A stretch of 64,000 nucleotides of DNA from Hymenopellis radicata (lineage: Eukaryota; Basidiomycota; Agaricomycetes; Agaricales; Physalacriaceae). The notes under the pieces were generated by a model. That model saw only the letters and a list, made by a program, of their open reading frames with translations, did not search any database and was not told the DNA's origin. Shown one piece after another: positions 11,425 to 24,203 of the stretch. A program made the position numbers and the translations under genes. Each line of letters starts with the position of its first letter. The stretch's first letter is position 1. The stretch is from NCBI GenBank assembly GCA_015501595.1, contig JADNRX010000073.1, positions 1 through 64,000 on the forward strand, in the 5' to 3' direction.

Positions 11425-12980
11425 ATGTACTCTCTTGTTTCTCCATCTTCTGAATATTTGTGTGTCATCTCTTCGCCCAGTTCGCATCATGCTAACAAAA
11501 GAATAGCGACTACCTCAGATCGTCCCTCATCTCCTCAACCGCCTTTTACACATTTGGACACAAGTTTTTCTGAAGCTGCCAGGCATCTCGTCCTCGAATT
11601 TACGCGTAACGACTTGAATCTGGAGCGATGCGTTTCTGACAAGGAGCGCCGATTGATATTCGATAATCTGTCTGGATGTGAAGACGTTCATGCTCAAGTG
11701 CAACTTCGACCTTTTCTCAAAAAGTTTCTGGACCACACTATTGTGGATAGAGACCAGTTGCGGTACAACGGCGCGCTTTTACTGTCAGTGAAGGATTTCC
11801 CCGACGCTCTCTTATCGCTATCTTCGTCGGATACCCACTTCAGTTCATTGCCGCAGCTAAGAAGCGATACGCTGGAATTCCTGAAGACTTAATCAGAAAC
11901 TGGTATGATTTACGCAAGGCGTTGGAGGCAGATATTGTGAATGATGACAAGCAGTCCCAATCATCATCAGGTAATGTCGCTCACGAACGTTCTTAATCTG
12001 TTGCCTTATCCAACTCGCCCTCCGATTTAGCCTTACCAGATTCGCCCTCTCCAGCTCAGCCCTCTTCGCCATCTTCGCAGTCCGCTCGCAATGCCCTCGG
12101 CGAGATGAATTCGAGCTTCACTACAATCCTTCGTGCTCCTTCAGACACAGCATCGAACACCTGGCCCGAATCTGACTCGAAACTTGCAGACATCACTTTT
12201 TCTTCATTTTCGGCTCATGAATCTCGTCCCTCTACTGAATCTTCACTGGTCCTGGGTACTGCGGACGAACATCCCTCTTCAACTCTATCCTCGCCGCGGC
12301 AGAACTCTGTCCCGCCTTCTCCCACTCCAAGGACAATCAAATCTCCAAACGCACTGGAAAGGGAGAGAAGAGGCTCGCCGACTCCGTTGACTGAGGCGCA
12401 TTCTGTTACTGCAGCGGCGGAATTGCTGGCTGATGTCGACGAGGAACACAGCGATGCAGCTTTTCGTGGCCAAGACTTGCATCCGCCCTCACCGAGAACC
12501 AGGACCAGCCCCGAGAAGGAAAAGGTAGTCTCGGAGGACCCACCTACCGAATCGGTGGAGCAGCCTGCGAGCACACTTGCGACGCCAAGTATTCTTGAGT
12601 ACGACGCGTTCTTTAGTGTCGGGAACCGTTCGCCAAACGCTCTGGACAACCCGATGCACCTGCAACCCGTACCGACGTCAGTTTCGTTCTCTGTTGGTAA
12701 TCATACTGTGGACCTTGGGTCACCGACGCCTCCGGCCGGTGCACTTGAAAGACAGAGGGATGAACGGAGGAGGGAAGCGCTCGTCGCAGGCTCAAGCTGT
12801 GAGGAACGGCAACAGACGGGTATCGTGCAAGGCGCCGCTGGACGCAAAAGGGCTCGCGAAGAGGTGCCTGAGGAGTCAGAGGATCAAGAAGGGCGCCGAT
12901 CCAAGTACGCACGGCTGAAGGAAGGACTTCACAGGATGTGGGAGAAAATCATGCCGCCTTATTTCAGGTATGGGGGATGA
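11425..12980 (+). CDS. Low-complexity Ser/Pro-rich hypothetical protein
   Basis: Function unknown. A three-exon model fits well: 11425-11787, 11844-11970 and 12031-12980, with introns of 56 and 60 nt that keep frame (LLLS/FIAAAKKRYAGIPEDL and QSSS/ALPDSPSPAQ). The first 190 residues are more globular (SEAARHLVLEFTRNDLNLER, RPFLKKFLDHTIVD). The rest is Ser/Pro/Thr/Glu-rich and probably disordered, followed by a basic region (GRKRAREEVPEESEDQEGRR) that resembles a nuclear localisation signal, and a short aromatic tail ending GG at 12980. An upstream in-frame ATG exists at 11227, but the 11425 start gives a more gene-like composition. No family recognised. Confidence 0.55.
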
Positions 12981-13744
12981 AGTCATCGTATACCACACTC
13001 CTTTTATATTCACTCTTTATTGTACTGTACACTGTCCTATCGATTTGTCTGTATTTTGTATGTAGTACAAGCTAGCCAATTTGTATACTCTGTACCGTTT
13101 GAATGTGGAAGATGTACGAGATTTCTATCTGTTATTTACCGCACTCGGAAAATATCGATGTGGTACAGTAGTGCCATGCAAGCTCCAAAGAGGGAGTTTC
13201 GAAAGAAAAGGCTAAAGAAACCGTCGAGGTCGGTGGCCTGAAGCGCCGGTGCCATGGTGGTCAAGGAGATATTCTTAGTGGATGAGGTTAGGGAAATGTT
13301 ACGAAGACGGTGCCTTTGGGTTCGGTTTTTGGGCTTTTCCTTCCGGCTCAATCTCATACTCTCATCAGGGATGGCAAACTACCGACTTCTCTGCCATTGC
13401 TGGCGGCTTGGAGGAAGTATGGTGGCGCGTACGACAAGTCGCAGCGCGTTTTATAAAGAGGTCACGCCATCACTGCTCCGAGTTCTAGACAAACGCCGTC
13501 CCGCCTCCTCCATCCGCAGATTTGAAACGAAGACGCGCATGTTCTGGCGAAATTTCAAGTGCCGTGCATGCAGATGAGGGTGTCTTTGGTACCTAATTCA
13601 GTGGTCTATTCTATTTAATATCTACAAGTAGGACAATACGAAGTACATGGTAAAGAGGACCAAATGCTCAGTGTTTCAATATTAATCTAAAGCGGTTAAA
13701 CATGTATCGAGCGAGAAGAAACGCATCAACAAACGACATCTCCC
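12981..13744. other. Intergenic; 3' flank of the tandem duplication
   Basis: No convincing gene. From about 13480 the sequence is the outer end of the first unit of the tandem duplication: the string GAAACGAAGACGCGCATGTT at about 13525 recurs near 16000 downstream of the second kinase-like copy. Confidence 0.5.
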
Positions 13745-15955
13745 CTAGCTGAGGTAGGCAGACCAAGCCCCGTCGGTGAATGGGAATGGAGCGTTGCTGT
13801 TTCTGGCCAACCATTCCGTGCGGATTTCCGCCAGGAGCGCACTCGCTTCGTCGTACTTATCAGTTGGTACCCATCCGTCCCTATTACAGCCCAATCGTTT
13901 TCTTGCGGCACTGACAAGACGAAGATAGTGAAGATACTCTTCAAAATCAACCCCGAACGCCGCCAACTCCTCCTCAGAAAAGGTTATAGGGCATGGCCCC
14001 CACTGCTCCGTGTCCCAGACTTGATAAATTACATTGAGGGTCTCTCGCAAAGCCCGCGGCCCTTCCGAGCATGCACGCAAGATTAGGTGCGGCAGAATGG
14101 AGATCGCGGGATAAAGGACGTGGTCATACGTGAAGAGAAAGGGGGGCCAGGAAGTCAGCATCAAGCGCACCCACGTCCCACGGCGGGTAGCGAGGTCGTG
14201 GTGAGTGCAAACAACGTCCTGCTGCTCCTGCGAAAGTGTACCGATATTGGAAGGCAATTCGATGTGCACCGTTGGGTCACTAGGGAGCTCGAAGAGCCCG
14301 CCATCGTACCGAAAAATCGGAGGGGCGCCGCCTAGGTGCATGGGGAACGGAAGAACAACCGCGCATTGCCAGTCGGTGTAAGTGAGAGCCTTCATGCGTT
14401 CGGCTGCGTTATCTGGCGTCAAATGAGGAACAATAATGTTGGAAGCAAGAAGCTTTGGGTGGCCCAAGACAATGTCTGTTAACGTATCTCCTATTACAGG
14501 ATGAGGATCAATGAGCGTGGCGGACAGGTGAGGCGCCAAAACAAGGATTTGCTCCAGGAGACCCTGGACTTCGTCCAGATCCTCGACCGTGCTAGAAGAG
14601 AAACGGAGAGATTTTGGGTCGGCGCGGTGCTTCTCCAAGGTGCGCAATTCGAGACGCGCTGCTGCCTCGATAAATTCCCCATAATTGCGCCCTGGACGAA
14701 AGAATCAGACATCAATGACCCATAATTACACGAGTGAGCGTACATGGACCTCGATCTGCTTCTGGGTCATCGTGTCGAATGCACCACCATTCCGAACTCG
14801 CGATGGGGCCAATCCTGAACTTTTCTGCGGAATCGCGGAGTTTCTCAGAAACGTCATCCGGGAACAAATGGAGCCTGCTTGAGATGAAGGAATCGTGAAA
14901 CAAAGGCCGAGATTGTAGTTCGGAAGGAAGGTCGTCCTTGAAGTAAATGCTCCCAGCTGCGAGAACTGTACGGTCTGTAGCTGCATAAAATCGAGGGCGA
15001 GCTTGGCAATGACATCTCCAAGAGGGTCGCCGCGCAAGGAAGACCATTCGTTACTCAAACTGGTTCCGACAACGTCTTCCGTGATAATATAAGCTGACCC
15101 AACAGGATTCGATGGATCCTTGGACCAAGCGTACACTTGAGGGACACCAAATCCAAAGAGATCTAGGCCACGGCAAAATTCCGCGGTCGCAACCTCGCTG
15201 GCAATCACGGACGAGACATTGCCAAGCAGGCGCGGTAATGGTATCCGAGCGATGGCAGTTTTGCCGTTATCGAAAGTCATACGGAAAATCCTGCTACGGG
15301 AGTCGGAGGCTAACATTCGAATTAGCGCAAGGAAAGGACGCGGCTCGAGGATATCCACCTTCGAGAATTTTGACCATTGAAGTACACTCTCCAGCGTCAA
15401 GTGATTCGCATGCCGTCTTATACAGCTCCTGCACGTTGAAAGGGGAGTACCTAGCAAGGCGCTCTTTACAAATGTTACAACGCGTCAAGAGAAGCGCAGG
15501 TATGTGTCTCACGTTCCGCGTCATTATACAGCCATCTTCCAGTGGAGTGCTCGTAGATTGAAGAAGTCGATATCGTTCGCCAACGCATTGAAGTCCGACC
15601 AGCAGCGCATTGGAGACGGAGCACAGCGCTCTCCAATCTGTTCTAAAGAGGATAGAAAATACCATTCAAAGCAGTTTCAAGCCAACGAAAAAAGACATAC
15701 GAGGGCAAGCATGACTCAAAAAGAGTTGACGCGTTTGAAGAGGTCTCCTTGACGCGCTCAGCTATTGGACTCAGTTTCCGAGGAAGTACACTCCTAGCGA
15801 CAGTGAGAGACACAAAGGACGTCGTCTTTTCACGCGTGTCTTTAGACCCTCATGACGGTCAGAAGCAAGAGACGTTACAGTCACATCCCCAACGATCTGA
15901 CGAGAAGCCTCGAGAAGCGCTCAGACGTCGTGTCACCCAGACCAAAACTATATAG
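13480..15955. repeat. Tandem duplication, unit 1
   Basis: A roughly 2.45 kb unit containing one AIM9/APH-like gene copy plus both flanks; it is followed directly by a similar unit at about 15956-18400. Shared flanks include GAAACGAAGACGCGCATGTT on one side and GAGAGACACAAAGGACGTCG on the other. Similarity is high but shows many single-base differences and small indels, so the duplication is not brand new. Confidence 0.85.
13745..15460 (-). pseudogene. AIM9/APH-like kinase, copy A, frameshifted pseudokinase
   Basis: Belongs to the fungal phosphotransferase-enzyme (APH) family close to AIM9/FMP29 and the agaric PKL-type kinases. Recognisable parts in order: YSPFNVQELYKTACES, FDNGKTAIARIPLP, ASEVATAEFCRGL, VPQVYAWSKDPSNPVGSAYI (ATP-lobe hinge region), SEKLRDSAEKFRIGP, and the C-lobe. 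The catalytic-loop region reads LGHPKLLASNIIV where the family has His-Pro-Asp-Leu..Asn, so the catalytic Asp is Lys. A one-base loss near 14951 (TTTGG..QLG then IYFKDD in another frame, compared with copy B) breaks the ORF. The join between the EGG segment and FRMTF also does not resolve with any splice pair in either copy. An intron near 14690-14740 is likely. Probably not a functional kinase. Confidence 0.75.
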
Positions 15956-18400
15956 AGGTTCTAGATAGACTCTGTCCGCCTCCTCCATCCACAGTAGATT
16001 TGAAACGAAGACGCGCATGTTCTGGCCAAAACTTTAAATAAGTGCCGTGGATGCAGATGAGGGTGTACTTGATACCTAATTCAGTGGGGTGTTCCATTTA
16101 ATAGCTACAAGTAGGACAATACGAAGTACATAAACAGGACTAAATGCTCAGCGGGGTTTTAATCAAACGCCGTCAAACCTGTCACCTGTGTCGAGCGAGA
16201 AGACACGCCTCAACGAACGACATCTTCCCTAGCTGAGGGAGGAGGACCAAGCCCCGTCGGTGAATGGGAATGGAGTGTTGCTGTGTCTGGCCAACCATTC
16301 CGTGCGGATTTCCGCCAGGAGTGTACTCGCTTCGTCGTACTTGCCATTGGGGACCCATCCATCTACATCACAGCCCAGTTGCTTTCTTGCGGCTGCGGTG
16401 AGATGATGACAGCGAGCATGCTCTTCAATATCAACCATGTTCGCCGCCAACTCCTCCTCAGAAAAGCTTATAGGGCATGGCCCCCACTGCTCTGTGTCCC
16501 AGTCCTGATAAACCCGAATGAGTGTCCCGCGCAAAGTCCACGGCCCATCCGAGCATGCACGCAATATTATCGCCGAGAGATAGGAGATCGCGGGATAAAG
16601 GTCGTGTGCATACGCGAAGATAAAGGGATAGAACTTCGATTCTAACATCTCGCGCACCCACATCGTATGGCGGGTTGCGAGGTGGTGGTGAGTGCGAACA
16701 ACGTCCTGCTGCTCCTGCGAAAGTGTACCCATATTGGAAGGCCATTCGATATCCTTTCTTGGGTCATCAGGGAGCTCGAATAGCTCACCATCGTACCGAA
16801 TGATCGGAGGGACGTCTATGTGCAGGGGGAACGGAAGCACAGCCGCACCTTGCCAGTGGGTGTAAGTGAGAGTGTTCATGCGTTCGGCTGCGTTATTTGG
16901 CGTCAAATGAGGAACAATGACGTTAGAAGCAAGAAGGCCTGGGTGCCCCAAGACAATGTCTGTTGGCGTATCTCTCCATTCAGGACGAGAGTCAATGAGC
17001 GTGGCGGACAGGTGAGGCGCCAAAACAAGGACTTGCTCCAGGAGACCCTGGATCTCGTCCAGATCCTCGACCGTGCTAGAAGAGAAACGGAGAGATTTTG
17101 GATCGCGCGGTGCTTCTCCAAGGTGCGCAATTCGAGACGCGCTGCTGCCTCGATAAATTCCCCATAATTGCGCCCTGGACGAAAGAATCAGACATCAATG
17201 ACAGACAATTACATGATTCGTACATGGACCTCGATCTGCTTCTGGGTCATCATGGTGAGCGCACCACCATTCCGAACTCGCGATGGGGCCAATCCTGAAC
17301 TTTTCTGCGGAATCCCGCAGTTTCTCAGAGATTGCAGAGAACGAATCGATCCGACTTGACATGAAGGAATCGTGATAACAAAGGTCGAGATTGTAGTTCT
17401 GAGGAAGGTCGTCCTTGAAGTAAATGCTACCCAGCTGAGAAAATGCGATGGTCTGTAGCCCATACATATGGGTGGCAATGCTGGACATGGCATTTCCAAG
17501 AGGTTCACCGCGTAATGAATCCCACTCGTCACTCAAAGCGGTTCCAATAACGTCTTCCGTGATAATATAAGCTGACCCAACAGGATTCGATGAATCCTTG
17601 GACCAAGCGTAGACTTGGGGACGCCAAATCCAAACAGTCCTAGGCCACGGCAAAATTCCGCGGTCGCAACCTCGCTGGCAATCACGGATGAGACGTTACC
17701 AAGCAGGCGCGGCAATGGTATCCGGGCGATGGCAGTTTTACCATTATCGAAAGTCATACGGAAAATCCTGCTACGCGAGTCGGAGGCTAACATTCGAATT
17801 AGCGCAAGGAAAGGACGCGGCTCGAGGATACACACCATCGGGAATTTTAACCAGTGAAGTACACTCTCCGGCGTCAACTGATTCGCATGCCGTCTTATAC
17901 AGCTCCCGCACGTTGAAAGGGGAGTACCTAGCAAGGTGCTCTTTACAAATGTTACAACGCGTCAAGAGAAGCGCAGGTATATGTCTCACGTTCTGCATCA
18001 TTATACAGCCATCTTCCACTGGAGTGCTCGTAGAATGTCGATATCGTTCGCCGCACAGTGCTCTCCAATCTTTTCTAAAGAAAATAGAAAATACCATTCA
18101 AACGCGGTTTCAAGGCAACGAAAAAAAGACATACCAGGGCAAGCATGACTCAAAAAGAGTTGACGCGTTTTGAAGAGGTCTCCTTGACGCACTCGGCTAG
18201 TTGTACTCAGTTTGCCGGTAAATCCACTCCTAGCGACGGTGAGAGACACAAAGGACGTCGTCTTTTCGCGTGTGTCTTTGGACCCACTTAAGAGTCATGA
18301 CGGTCAGAAGCAACCGACATTACAGTCACATGATCCAAATCAATAGACTGACGAGAAGGCAAAAGGTCGTGTCAGACAATCCAGAAAGAAACTCTATAAT
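15956..18400. repeat. Tandem duplication, unit 2
   Basis: Second unit of the duplication that starts near 13480, in the same orientation. It carries the second AIM9/APH-like gene and the same flanks. Its distal flank (about 18180-18400) matches 15745-15955, and its proximal flank (about 15960-16200) matches 13480-13730. Confidence 0.85.
16229..17934 (-). pseudogene. AIM9/APH-like kinase, copy B, frameshifted pseudokinase
   Basis: Same architecture as copy A: ARIPLPRLLGNVSSVIASEV, VYAWSKDSSNPVGSAYIITE, GSIYFKDDLP, EKLRDSAEKFRIGPIASSEW and a C-lobe ending AWSSSLS at 16229. The catalytic loop reads LGHPGLLASNVIV, so the expected Asp is Gly, a different loss from copy A. Compared with copy A, single bases are missing near 17617 (GFGVP/QVYAW boundary) and near 17104 (EKHRA region), each shifting the frame. 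A further pair of indels around DDLPQNYNLDLCYHDSF compensates itself. The copies are thus broken at different sites, with frame-preserving stretches between, consistent with decay after duplication unless some indels are sequencing errors. Confidence 0.75.
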
Positions 18401-18469
18401 ACATATCGTGTATCCAAAATTATATGCAACGAAGTCCTACGTATCATAGATATATAACTTAACACTACA

Positions 18470-21400
18470 CTAAACCAACTCGCCCATCCTGCCCCAACTC
18501 TCCTCCGCACTCCATATCCTCTCATACCTCCGCCTCACCTCATGCATCGCAAAGCTACATCCAGCCAATACCAAGATCATAGCGAGATCCGCCATGCGCA
18601 GGCCCTCCGTCTGGAATATCGACTGCATCACCGGCACGTACACCAGACAGAGCTGCGTAATCGCCGACACGCTCACGGTCGTCACGAGCATCCTGTTCTG
18701 CGTGATCCCGCACCCCAGCCCCCGGTTCTGTACCGCGGAAACCAAATCAAGGAACACAAAGGACGTGAATGTCTAGAATGAACACGTCAAGTCAGAATGT
18801 CGGTCAAGTGCTGATCGGGCAATAACATACCATAGTCTGCTCGCGTCGTGACATCCTGTCATCTCAAGCGCATATATGTACACGAACAGGGTACCGATAA
18901 CGATCATCGACGCGGAGAACAGAACGCGATACAACACGCGTTGAGTTATAATCGAGGCATCCTTCTTTCGCGGTGGGCGGCGCATGACAGCTGGGTCAAC
19001 GGGATCTACACCGAGACTTTGACTGGGAGGTCCTGAAGAATCATCAATAACTACACTGGCCGTCAATGTTAAGAACCCTTACCATCCATGAGGATATTGA
19101 TAAACAATATCTGCATGGCGTTCAGCGGATTGCTCAGCCCCAGCATAGTGCTCAGTGTGATAAGCGTCAACGCAGCGGCAGCCGTACTAAGCTGGAACGA
19201 AAGGAAGTTCTGGATGTTGTGGAAAATGGACTTGCCTACACTCTAGTCAGTCAAAACGTTGTCAGTAGAGAGAAAAGCACCCACCCTCTTCAATAGCGGG
19301 CAATATCGTGCTGAAGTTATCGTCCACCAAGATCACATTAGCAGCCTCCTTCGCGACGTCCGTCCCGCTCTTGCCCATCGACACACCGATATCTGCCATC
19401 TTCAACGCCGGAGCGTCATTCACGCCGTCTCCCGTCATCGCCACCACCCTCCCCCTTGCCTGGAACGCACCAACAATAGCCATCTTATGCCGCGGCGTCG
19501 TCCTCGCAAACACACTGACAGTCCCCACTCGCTCCTGCAACTGCGTCTGCGACATCTGATCGATCGCAGCACCTGTCAGAAGGCCAGTCGTATTCGCCCC
19601 GGTATGCATACCGAGAGACTTCGCAATTGACAGCGCAGTCTCTTCCGCGTCGCCCGTGATCATGACAACCTGCACGCCACCTGCCTGGAGAAGCGCGATG
19701 GAATCGGCGACGCCTTTCCGGGGGGATCAAACATGGCCTGGAAACCCGCGAAGACAAGATTTGTGCCAGCGCCCGGTGCGGGAGAGCCAGCGCGTGTCGT
19801 TGTTCCACTACGGAGAGCGACGCCATTGCCATTCAACATAGACACCGTCGTAGGCTCCTCGACACTTCCGAACCCGTAAGCCATCGCCACCACCCTGAGC
19901 CCCCTCGATGCTGTCTTCTTGGCTTTCTCCACTATGATACTCCGTGCTCTCTGATCCAATCCCGGTGTCGAGTCGTCGCTGACATAGTAGAACTTACACC
20001 GATCGAGGACAGCGTCTATTGAGCCTTTCATGTAGTACATCTCCGTTCCCGGAGATGCCGAGTCCTGATGTGTACCACTGACAGCCATGTATTTGTGCTC
20101 CGAGTTGAAGGGCTTTTCTGAAAGACGATGAAACGACTGTCAATATAAGTTTAGAAATGCGAGGATTATGAAAAAGCTTGAAGAACTCACCGTTCTACGA
20201 TCAGGCAAGTCAACCTGGTATAAGACGTTCAAAAGCGCGACGTCTGTAGACTGACCAACAAAAGCGCCATGCTCATTCCGGTTCAGTGTGCAATTGTTGC
20301 ATATCGCTCCAATCTCGATGGCCTTTTTGACGGCAGGAGACAGACGAATTGATGAACCCGGGGCATCAGGATCTAAGTGGACGACTTCATCGACGGAATA
20401 CGCTTCAATGACAGTCTGCTCATTTTTCGTCAGCGTTCCAGTTTTGTCGGAACATATGACGGAAACGGATCCGAGGGCCTCTACTGAAGGTAGTTTTTTG
20501 ACAATAGCTTTCCGGTGTGCCATTCGCTGAACGCCCAATGCGAGAGTGACAGTAGTGACAATTGGGAGACCTTCGGGAATAGCAGCGACAGCAAGAGAAA
20601 CTAGCGGTGGGCGTTAGCATGAACTGGGCAAAAAGGCTGACTGCTACCTCCAATGGTGAACATTTCAAGCCACGAGCGTCGTTGTAAAACGCCAATCAAA
20701 CATATAACCCCGATAATCCCGAAAGACATAAATGAAAGTTTTTGTGCCAGTTCATCCATGCTAAGCTGTAAAGGGGATCGTTTCTCCTCGACTTCCTGCA
20801 TCATGGAAAAGACTAGACCAAACTCCGTAGATGTCCCGGTGGCAATAACCACACCTGTCCCGCGACCGCTGCGCACAAGAGTTCCCATAAAAGCGATGCA
20901 GGCCCGTTCAGCCAACGGTGCGGGATAGGAACCTGTACAGGTCTCCGTGTCCTTCGTTCTGGAAACTGTTTCTCCAGTAAGACTACTTTCATCAATCTCC
21001 AAGTCGACAGAGGATATGATGCGCAGGTCGGCCGGTATACGATCTCCAGTAGAGAATGTGACTATATCGCCCGGAACAAGCTCATTGGCGAGGACATGGA
21101 GCGTCTCGCGGTCGCGAACGACGTGGCAGTGGTGGGGAACAAGTTTGTTGAGCGCCTCTAGACTTTTTTCGGAGCGTTGTTCTTGGACGAAGCCGACGGT
21201 AAGGACAATGAGGACGGCAACCGTGATGCTCACAGCATCATCGATATTGCCCATAATAGCGGAGATGGTGGCGCTCGCGCATAAAAGTAGGATGAGGGGG
21301 ACTCGTAGATTGTTTTGGCAAATTTGATAATCATGGATTCTGGAGTCGCGACCGAGAATTCGTTGTATCCGTGTGTGAGGCGAAGTGAGGATATGTCTGA

Positions 21401-21723
21401 TATGAGTAGACCAGATTCTGAGGTACGGTAATGTGAGATGGTATCCTATATAAAGTCAAGGTAAGTCTAGTCAATGCAAGTTAAATCTGGCAAGTACATA
21501 CTTGGATAGAACAATGCGCAAAGCGCGCTGATAATGTTTCTTTTGTTTGATGTCTCTCTATTGTAGGTTGCGGGGTCCCCCTCCCGCTCTCCACGTTGCG
21601 CTCCGGTGGCTGGCCAGTAACAGTGCGGAGGGCTCGCGACCATAAACTTGAAGCCTCGGCGTTGACCGCCTGTACCAATTCCGTCGGTGACGACAACGAG
21701 CCATCCAGGGCATGTCGCCGCAA
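18470..21723 (-). CDS. PMR1: PMR1-type Ca2+/Mn2+-transporting P-type ATPase
   Basis: Golgi/secretory-pathway calcium and manganese pump (P2A ATPase, SPCA/PMR1 group). N-terminal exon ARFAHCSIQ joins across a GTATGT..TATAG intron to [12 protein letters not shown]. Then come the M1-M2 region [20 protein letters not shown], actuator [10 protein letters not shown] (TGE motif), M4 Ca site [15 protein letters not shown], phosphorylation site [32 protein letters not shown] in the N-domain, [18 protein letters not shown], the hinge [20 protein letters not shown], and C-terminal helices ending GRMGELV at 18470. At least six introns. Two single-base shortfalls break the frame in C/G runs: 21296-21300 ([12 protein letters not shown]) and 19720-19725 ([11 protein letters not shown]). 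One added base at each restores the family sequence. The 5' start is uncertain; the frame is open from about 21723 or further upstream. Confidence 0.85.
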
Positions 21724-23520
21724 GTTGTACTGTATGCAAAATGCGACTCGGCATCCGGGACTGGTCGCAGTCCACTGTTGTCGGGGTCTGCAGCTAGTAG
21801 TGGGAAATACGTCGATGCTGGCGGCGACTCGGCCGCTGGCTCATATTTGGGCGCGAGAACGACGAGTTCGTCGGGGTCGAAGTCGAGAAAGCTGATCGTT
21901 TCCGTTCCATTTCTAGGAGAAGATGTAACTCGGATGTAACTGGGCAAGCTGCGATCAGACGTGGCGTGGCAGTGTCTCCTGGCACGTGACCTCTCACACA
22001 TGTGGCGCACGTGGCCTCATCCATTTTTGGTTTGTGGCGCCAGATTCCAGATGCTCAAGTCGCCCGTCCTGCTCGCTCACCGCCACCAGCACTCGCTCAT
22101 TTTCTCACCAGCCTCCAACTCCTTTACGTGGTGGGTTGTCTGGATCCGTATCCAGGTAGGTCAGCCTCCACCCGAATATATTCAGCTGCCGTTGTGTGGC
22201 GTACCGTCTTGTCTGCTCTGTCTCAGCCGGACCTCACCTCAGACCACCCAGTATCACTGGTCTCTCTTTCTCCTCATTACGTGTCGTTGGTTATGATCAT
22301 TTGGATCAAATTTGGATGGTGAAGAACCTGGCAACTGGGATGATGCCATTCCTCTTCTTGTTTGCATGTTTGGTGATCTTATTTTATAAGGAAGCGCCTA
22401 GTCGTGTTGAATGCCCAGCACTTACCAAGCACTCGCCCAGGAAAGAGTGCAAGAAAATGTCTGAAAGTTTGGATCCTCAATCTTGAGATATGAAATACAA
22501 TCATGTGCAGCCAGGACATGGTATGAGGATGTACATTCATTCTATACTACTACAAAGCTGTTGAATAGATCAACCGGATACGAGAAAACAAATGGCAGGA
22601 GGGACGCGATGGAGCGGAGATCCTAACAACTACAAACATGCCCTTTAGGCGAGTGGCGGGTTCCCACGATCATCGTCTCGCATTGTGAATCTTTTCCTCT
22701 TGGTATAAGGTATGCCCTGCATATCATCTCTTCTCCTTATAGATACATCATTTCTTTCCAGGACTCTGGGGTATGGCCATCGAAAGCAGTATCATTCTTC
22801 TCGTGTCTTCCCTCCTACCCACTGGAGCTTCTCGGGACAGCATCTGAACATCATCACCTAGCCTCAAACTACCTCACACACGCTGATCCGTAGCTTGTGA
22901 AGTTTCTGGCCTCGAATCCCGCTGCATATTGCTGCCAACATGGTGAACTTCATCCCGCACCCTGGGGCCTGTCAGTGTCACTGTCAAGCACTAGGAAACT
23001 GAATTCCAATCTCCGTAAAATTGATCGATTGATCCCTTGACAGTTAAAGTCTCTCGCCTTGAGGCTGGTTTTCAATTAACTGTAACGGGTCTTCTCCCGT
23101 GTATCTTTGCTGGACAGGATCATGATGCTCTTGTTACAATAATATCAGCCTCCAGAGATGAAAGCTGACAGCCACTACTCGGGCAGTCTCAATACCTTGT
23201 GCCGTGCAGTTAGGTAACTATCTTGTATGCCTCGGAACGTCTATTGCAATCTGATTCGGGCTTCTCAGCAAGACTGCCTCTGTTTTGTTATTCCCGCACG
23301 CTGCACATGGAACACCGAGTGAGGACTTGCCCAGATTTCTGACGGACATTCACTGTCGTACGCACAATTTGACTAACGGCGACATTCGGTATACTCTGGT
23401 GGTCAATATGCGGTGTCTTCTGGAAACTCGAAGGCTTGCCGATCTTTTCCTCTTTTCACAAAATACCCTAAATCTCTTCTGTTATCTTTCTGGTAGCCTT
23501 GTGTGGTACCAAACCTAATC
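21724..23520. other. Mostly intergenic; possible PMR1 5' end
   Basis: The minus-strand frame 21724-22010 has gene-like composition (around FLDFDPDELVVLAPKYEP) and could be an N-terminal cytosolic extension or UTR of the ATPase gene, but it does not join in frame to the first firm exon. Plus-strand frames at 22002-22486 include one hydrophobic stretch and no recognisable domain. From 22500 to 23520 nothing supportable is seen. Confidence 0.35.
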
Positions 23521-23523
23521 GTC

Positions 23524-23711
23524 TCAACACTCGATCGAGGGCGTGCATCGACGAAGACTCAAGAGACCGGTCATTCAACTTCTACTTCTTCGACACGTTT
23601 ACGGCATGCTCCATACAACATGGGCGGCTCTCTACATATCAACCGGAGTCTCTTTTGTGTGCCTGGCAATCCTGGGTATCACAGGTGTACGCCAGCGTTA
23701 ACTCGTAAGTA
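23524..23711 (+). other. Possible C-terminal exon with a membrane segment
   Basis: A plus-strand frame reads RRRLKRPVIQLLLLRHVYG and then a long hydrophobic run (TTWAALYISTGVSFVCLAIL) ending GVRQR and stop. The composition is typical of a real transmembrane exon, and an adjacent hydrophobic piece (TGLVLSMTVYLRG) follows near 23750. No start, upstream exon or family could be established, so the piece may be a remnant or the end of an unresolved gene. Confidence 0.25.
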
Positions 23712-24203
23712 CGTGTCTACATTTCGCCCTTCTGAATGATTGACAGATACGTTTACAGGCCTTGTTCTTTCGATGACTGTCTACCTCCGAGGACGTCTCT
23801 CCCAACGTCGTCGCTGCAGAGTCAGAAATTCAACGAAATGGAGATGAAGCGGTACCGGTTAGGACGTCGCGGACCTTCCGCTTCATGCCGGCGGAATCGT
23901 GACATTGATCTTCGAGTTCTTATTTTCGTCGTACTGAAGTCTGAATGCAAGGATGTTGCAAAGTCCCCAGGGTTGAATAAATGTACCAACTTTGCGGGGC
24001 TGAGCCTGAGTAGGTCATAATCACCTTCTAGTTGTAACTGACCGCCACTTACAGTATAAATTGGGATCTACGAATTCTGATTGTCGTCTTCAAAGCCCTC
24101 AATGACATCCCCAACGAGTGTTCGACTACCCGGAATTCAAAGTCTTCTTCCAGGCGAGTAACGTTCCCCTCTCCTATCGGCGTGCCCGCTCAATCTGACC
24201 GAC

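Noticed and set aside
22915..22940. String resembling a tRNA B box (CTCGAATCCC)
   Set aside because: No matching A box or acceptor stem could be paired around it; no tRNA gene was convincingly found anywhere in the window.
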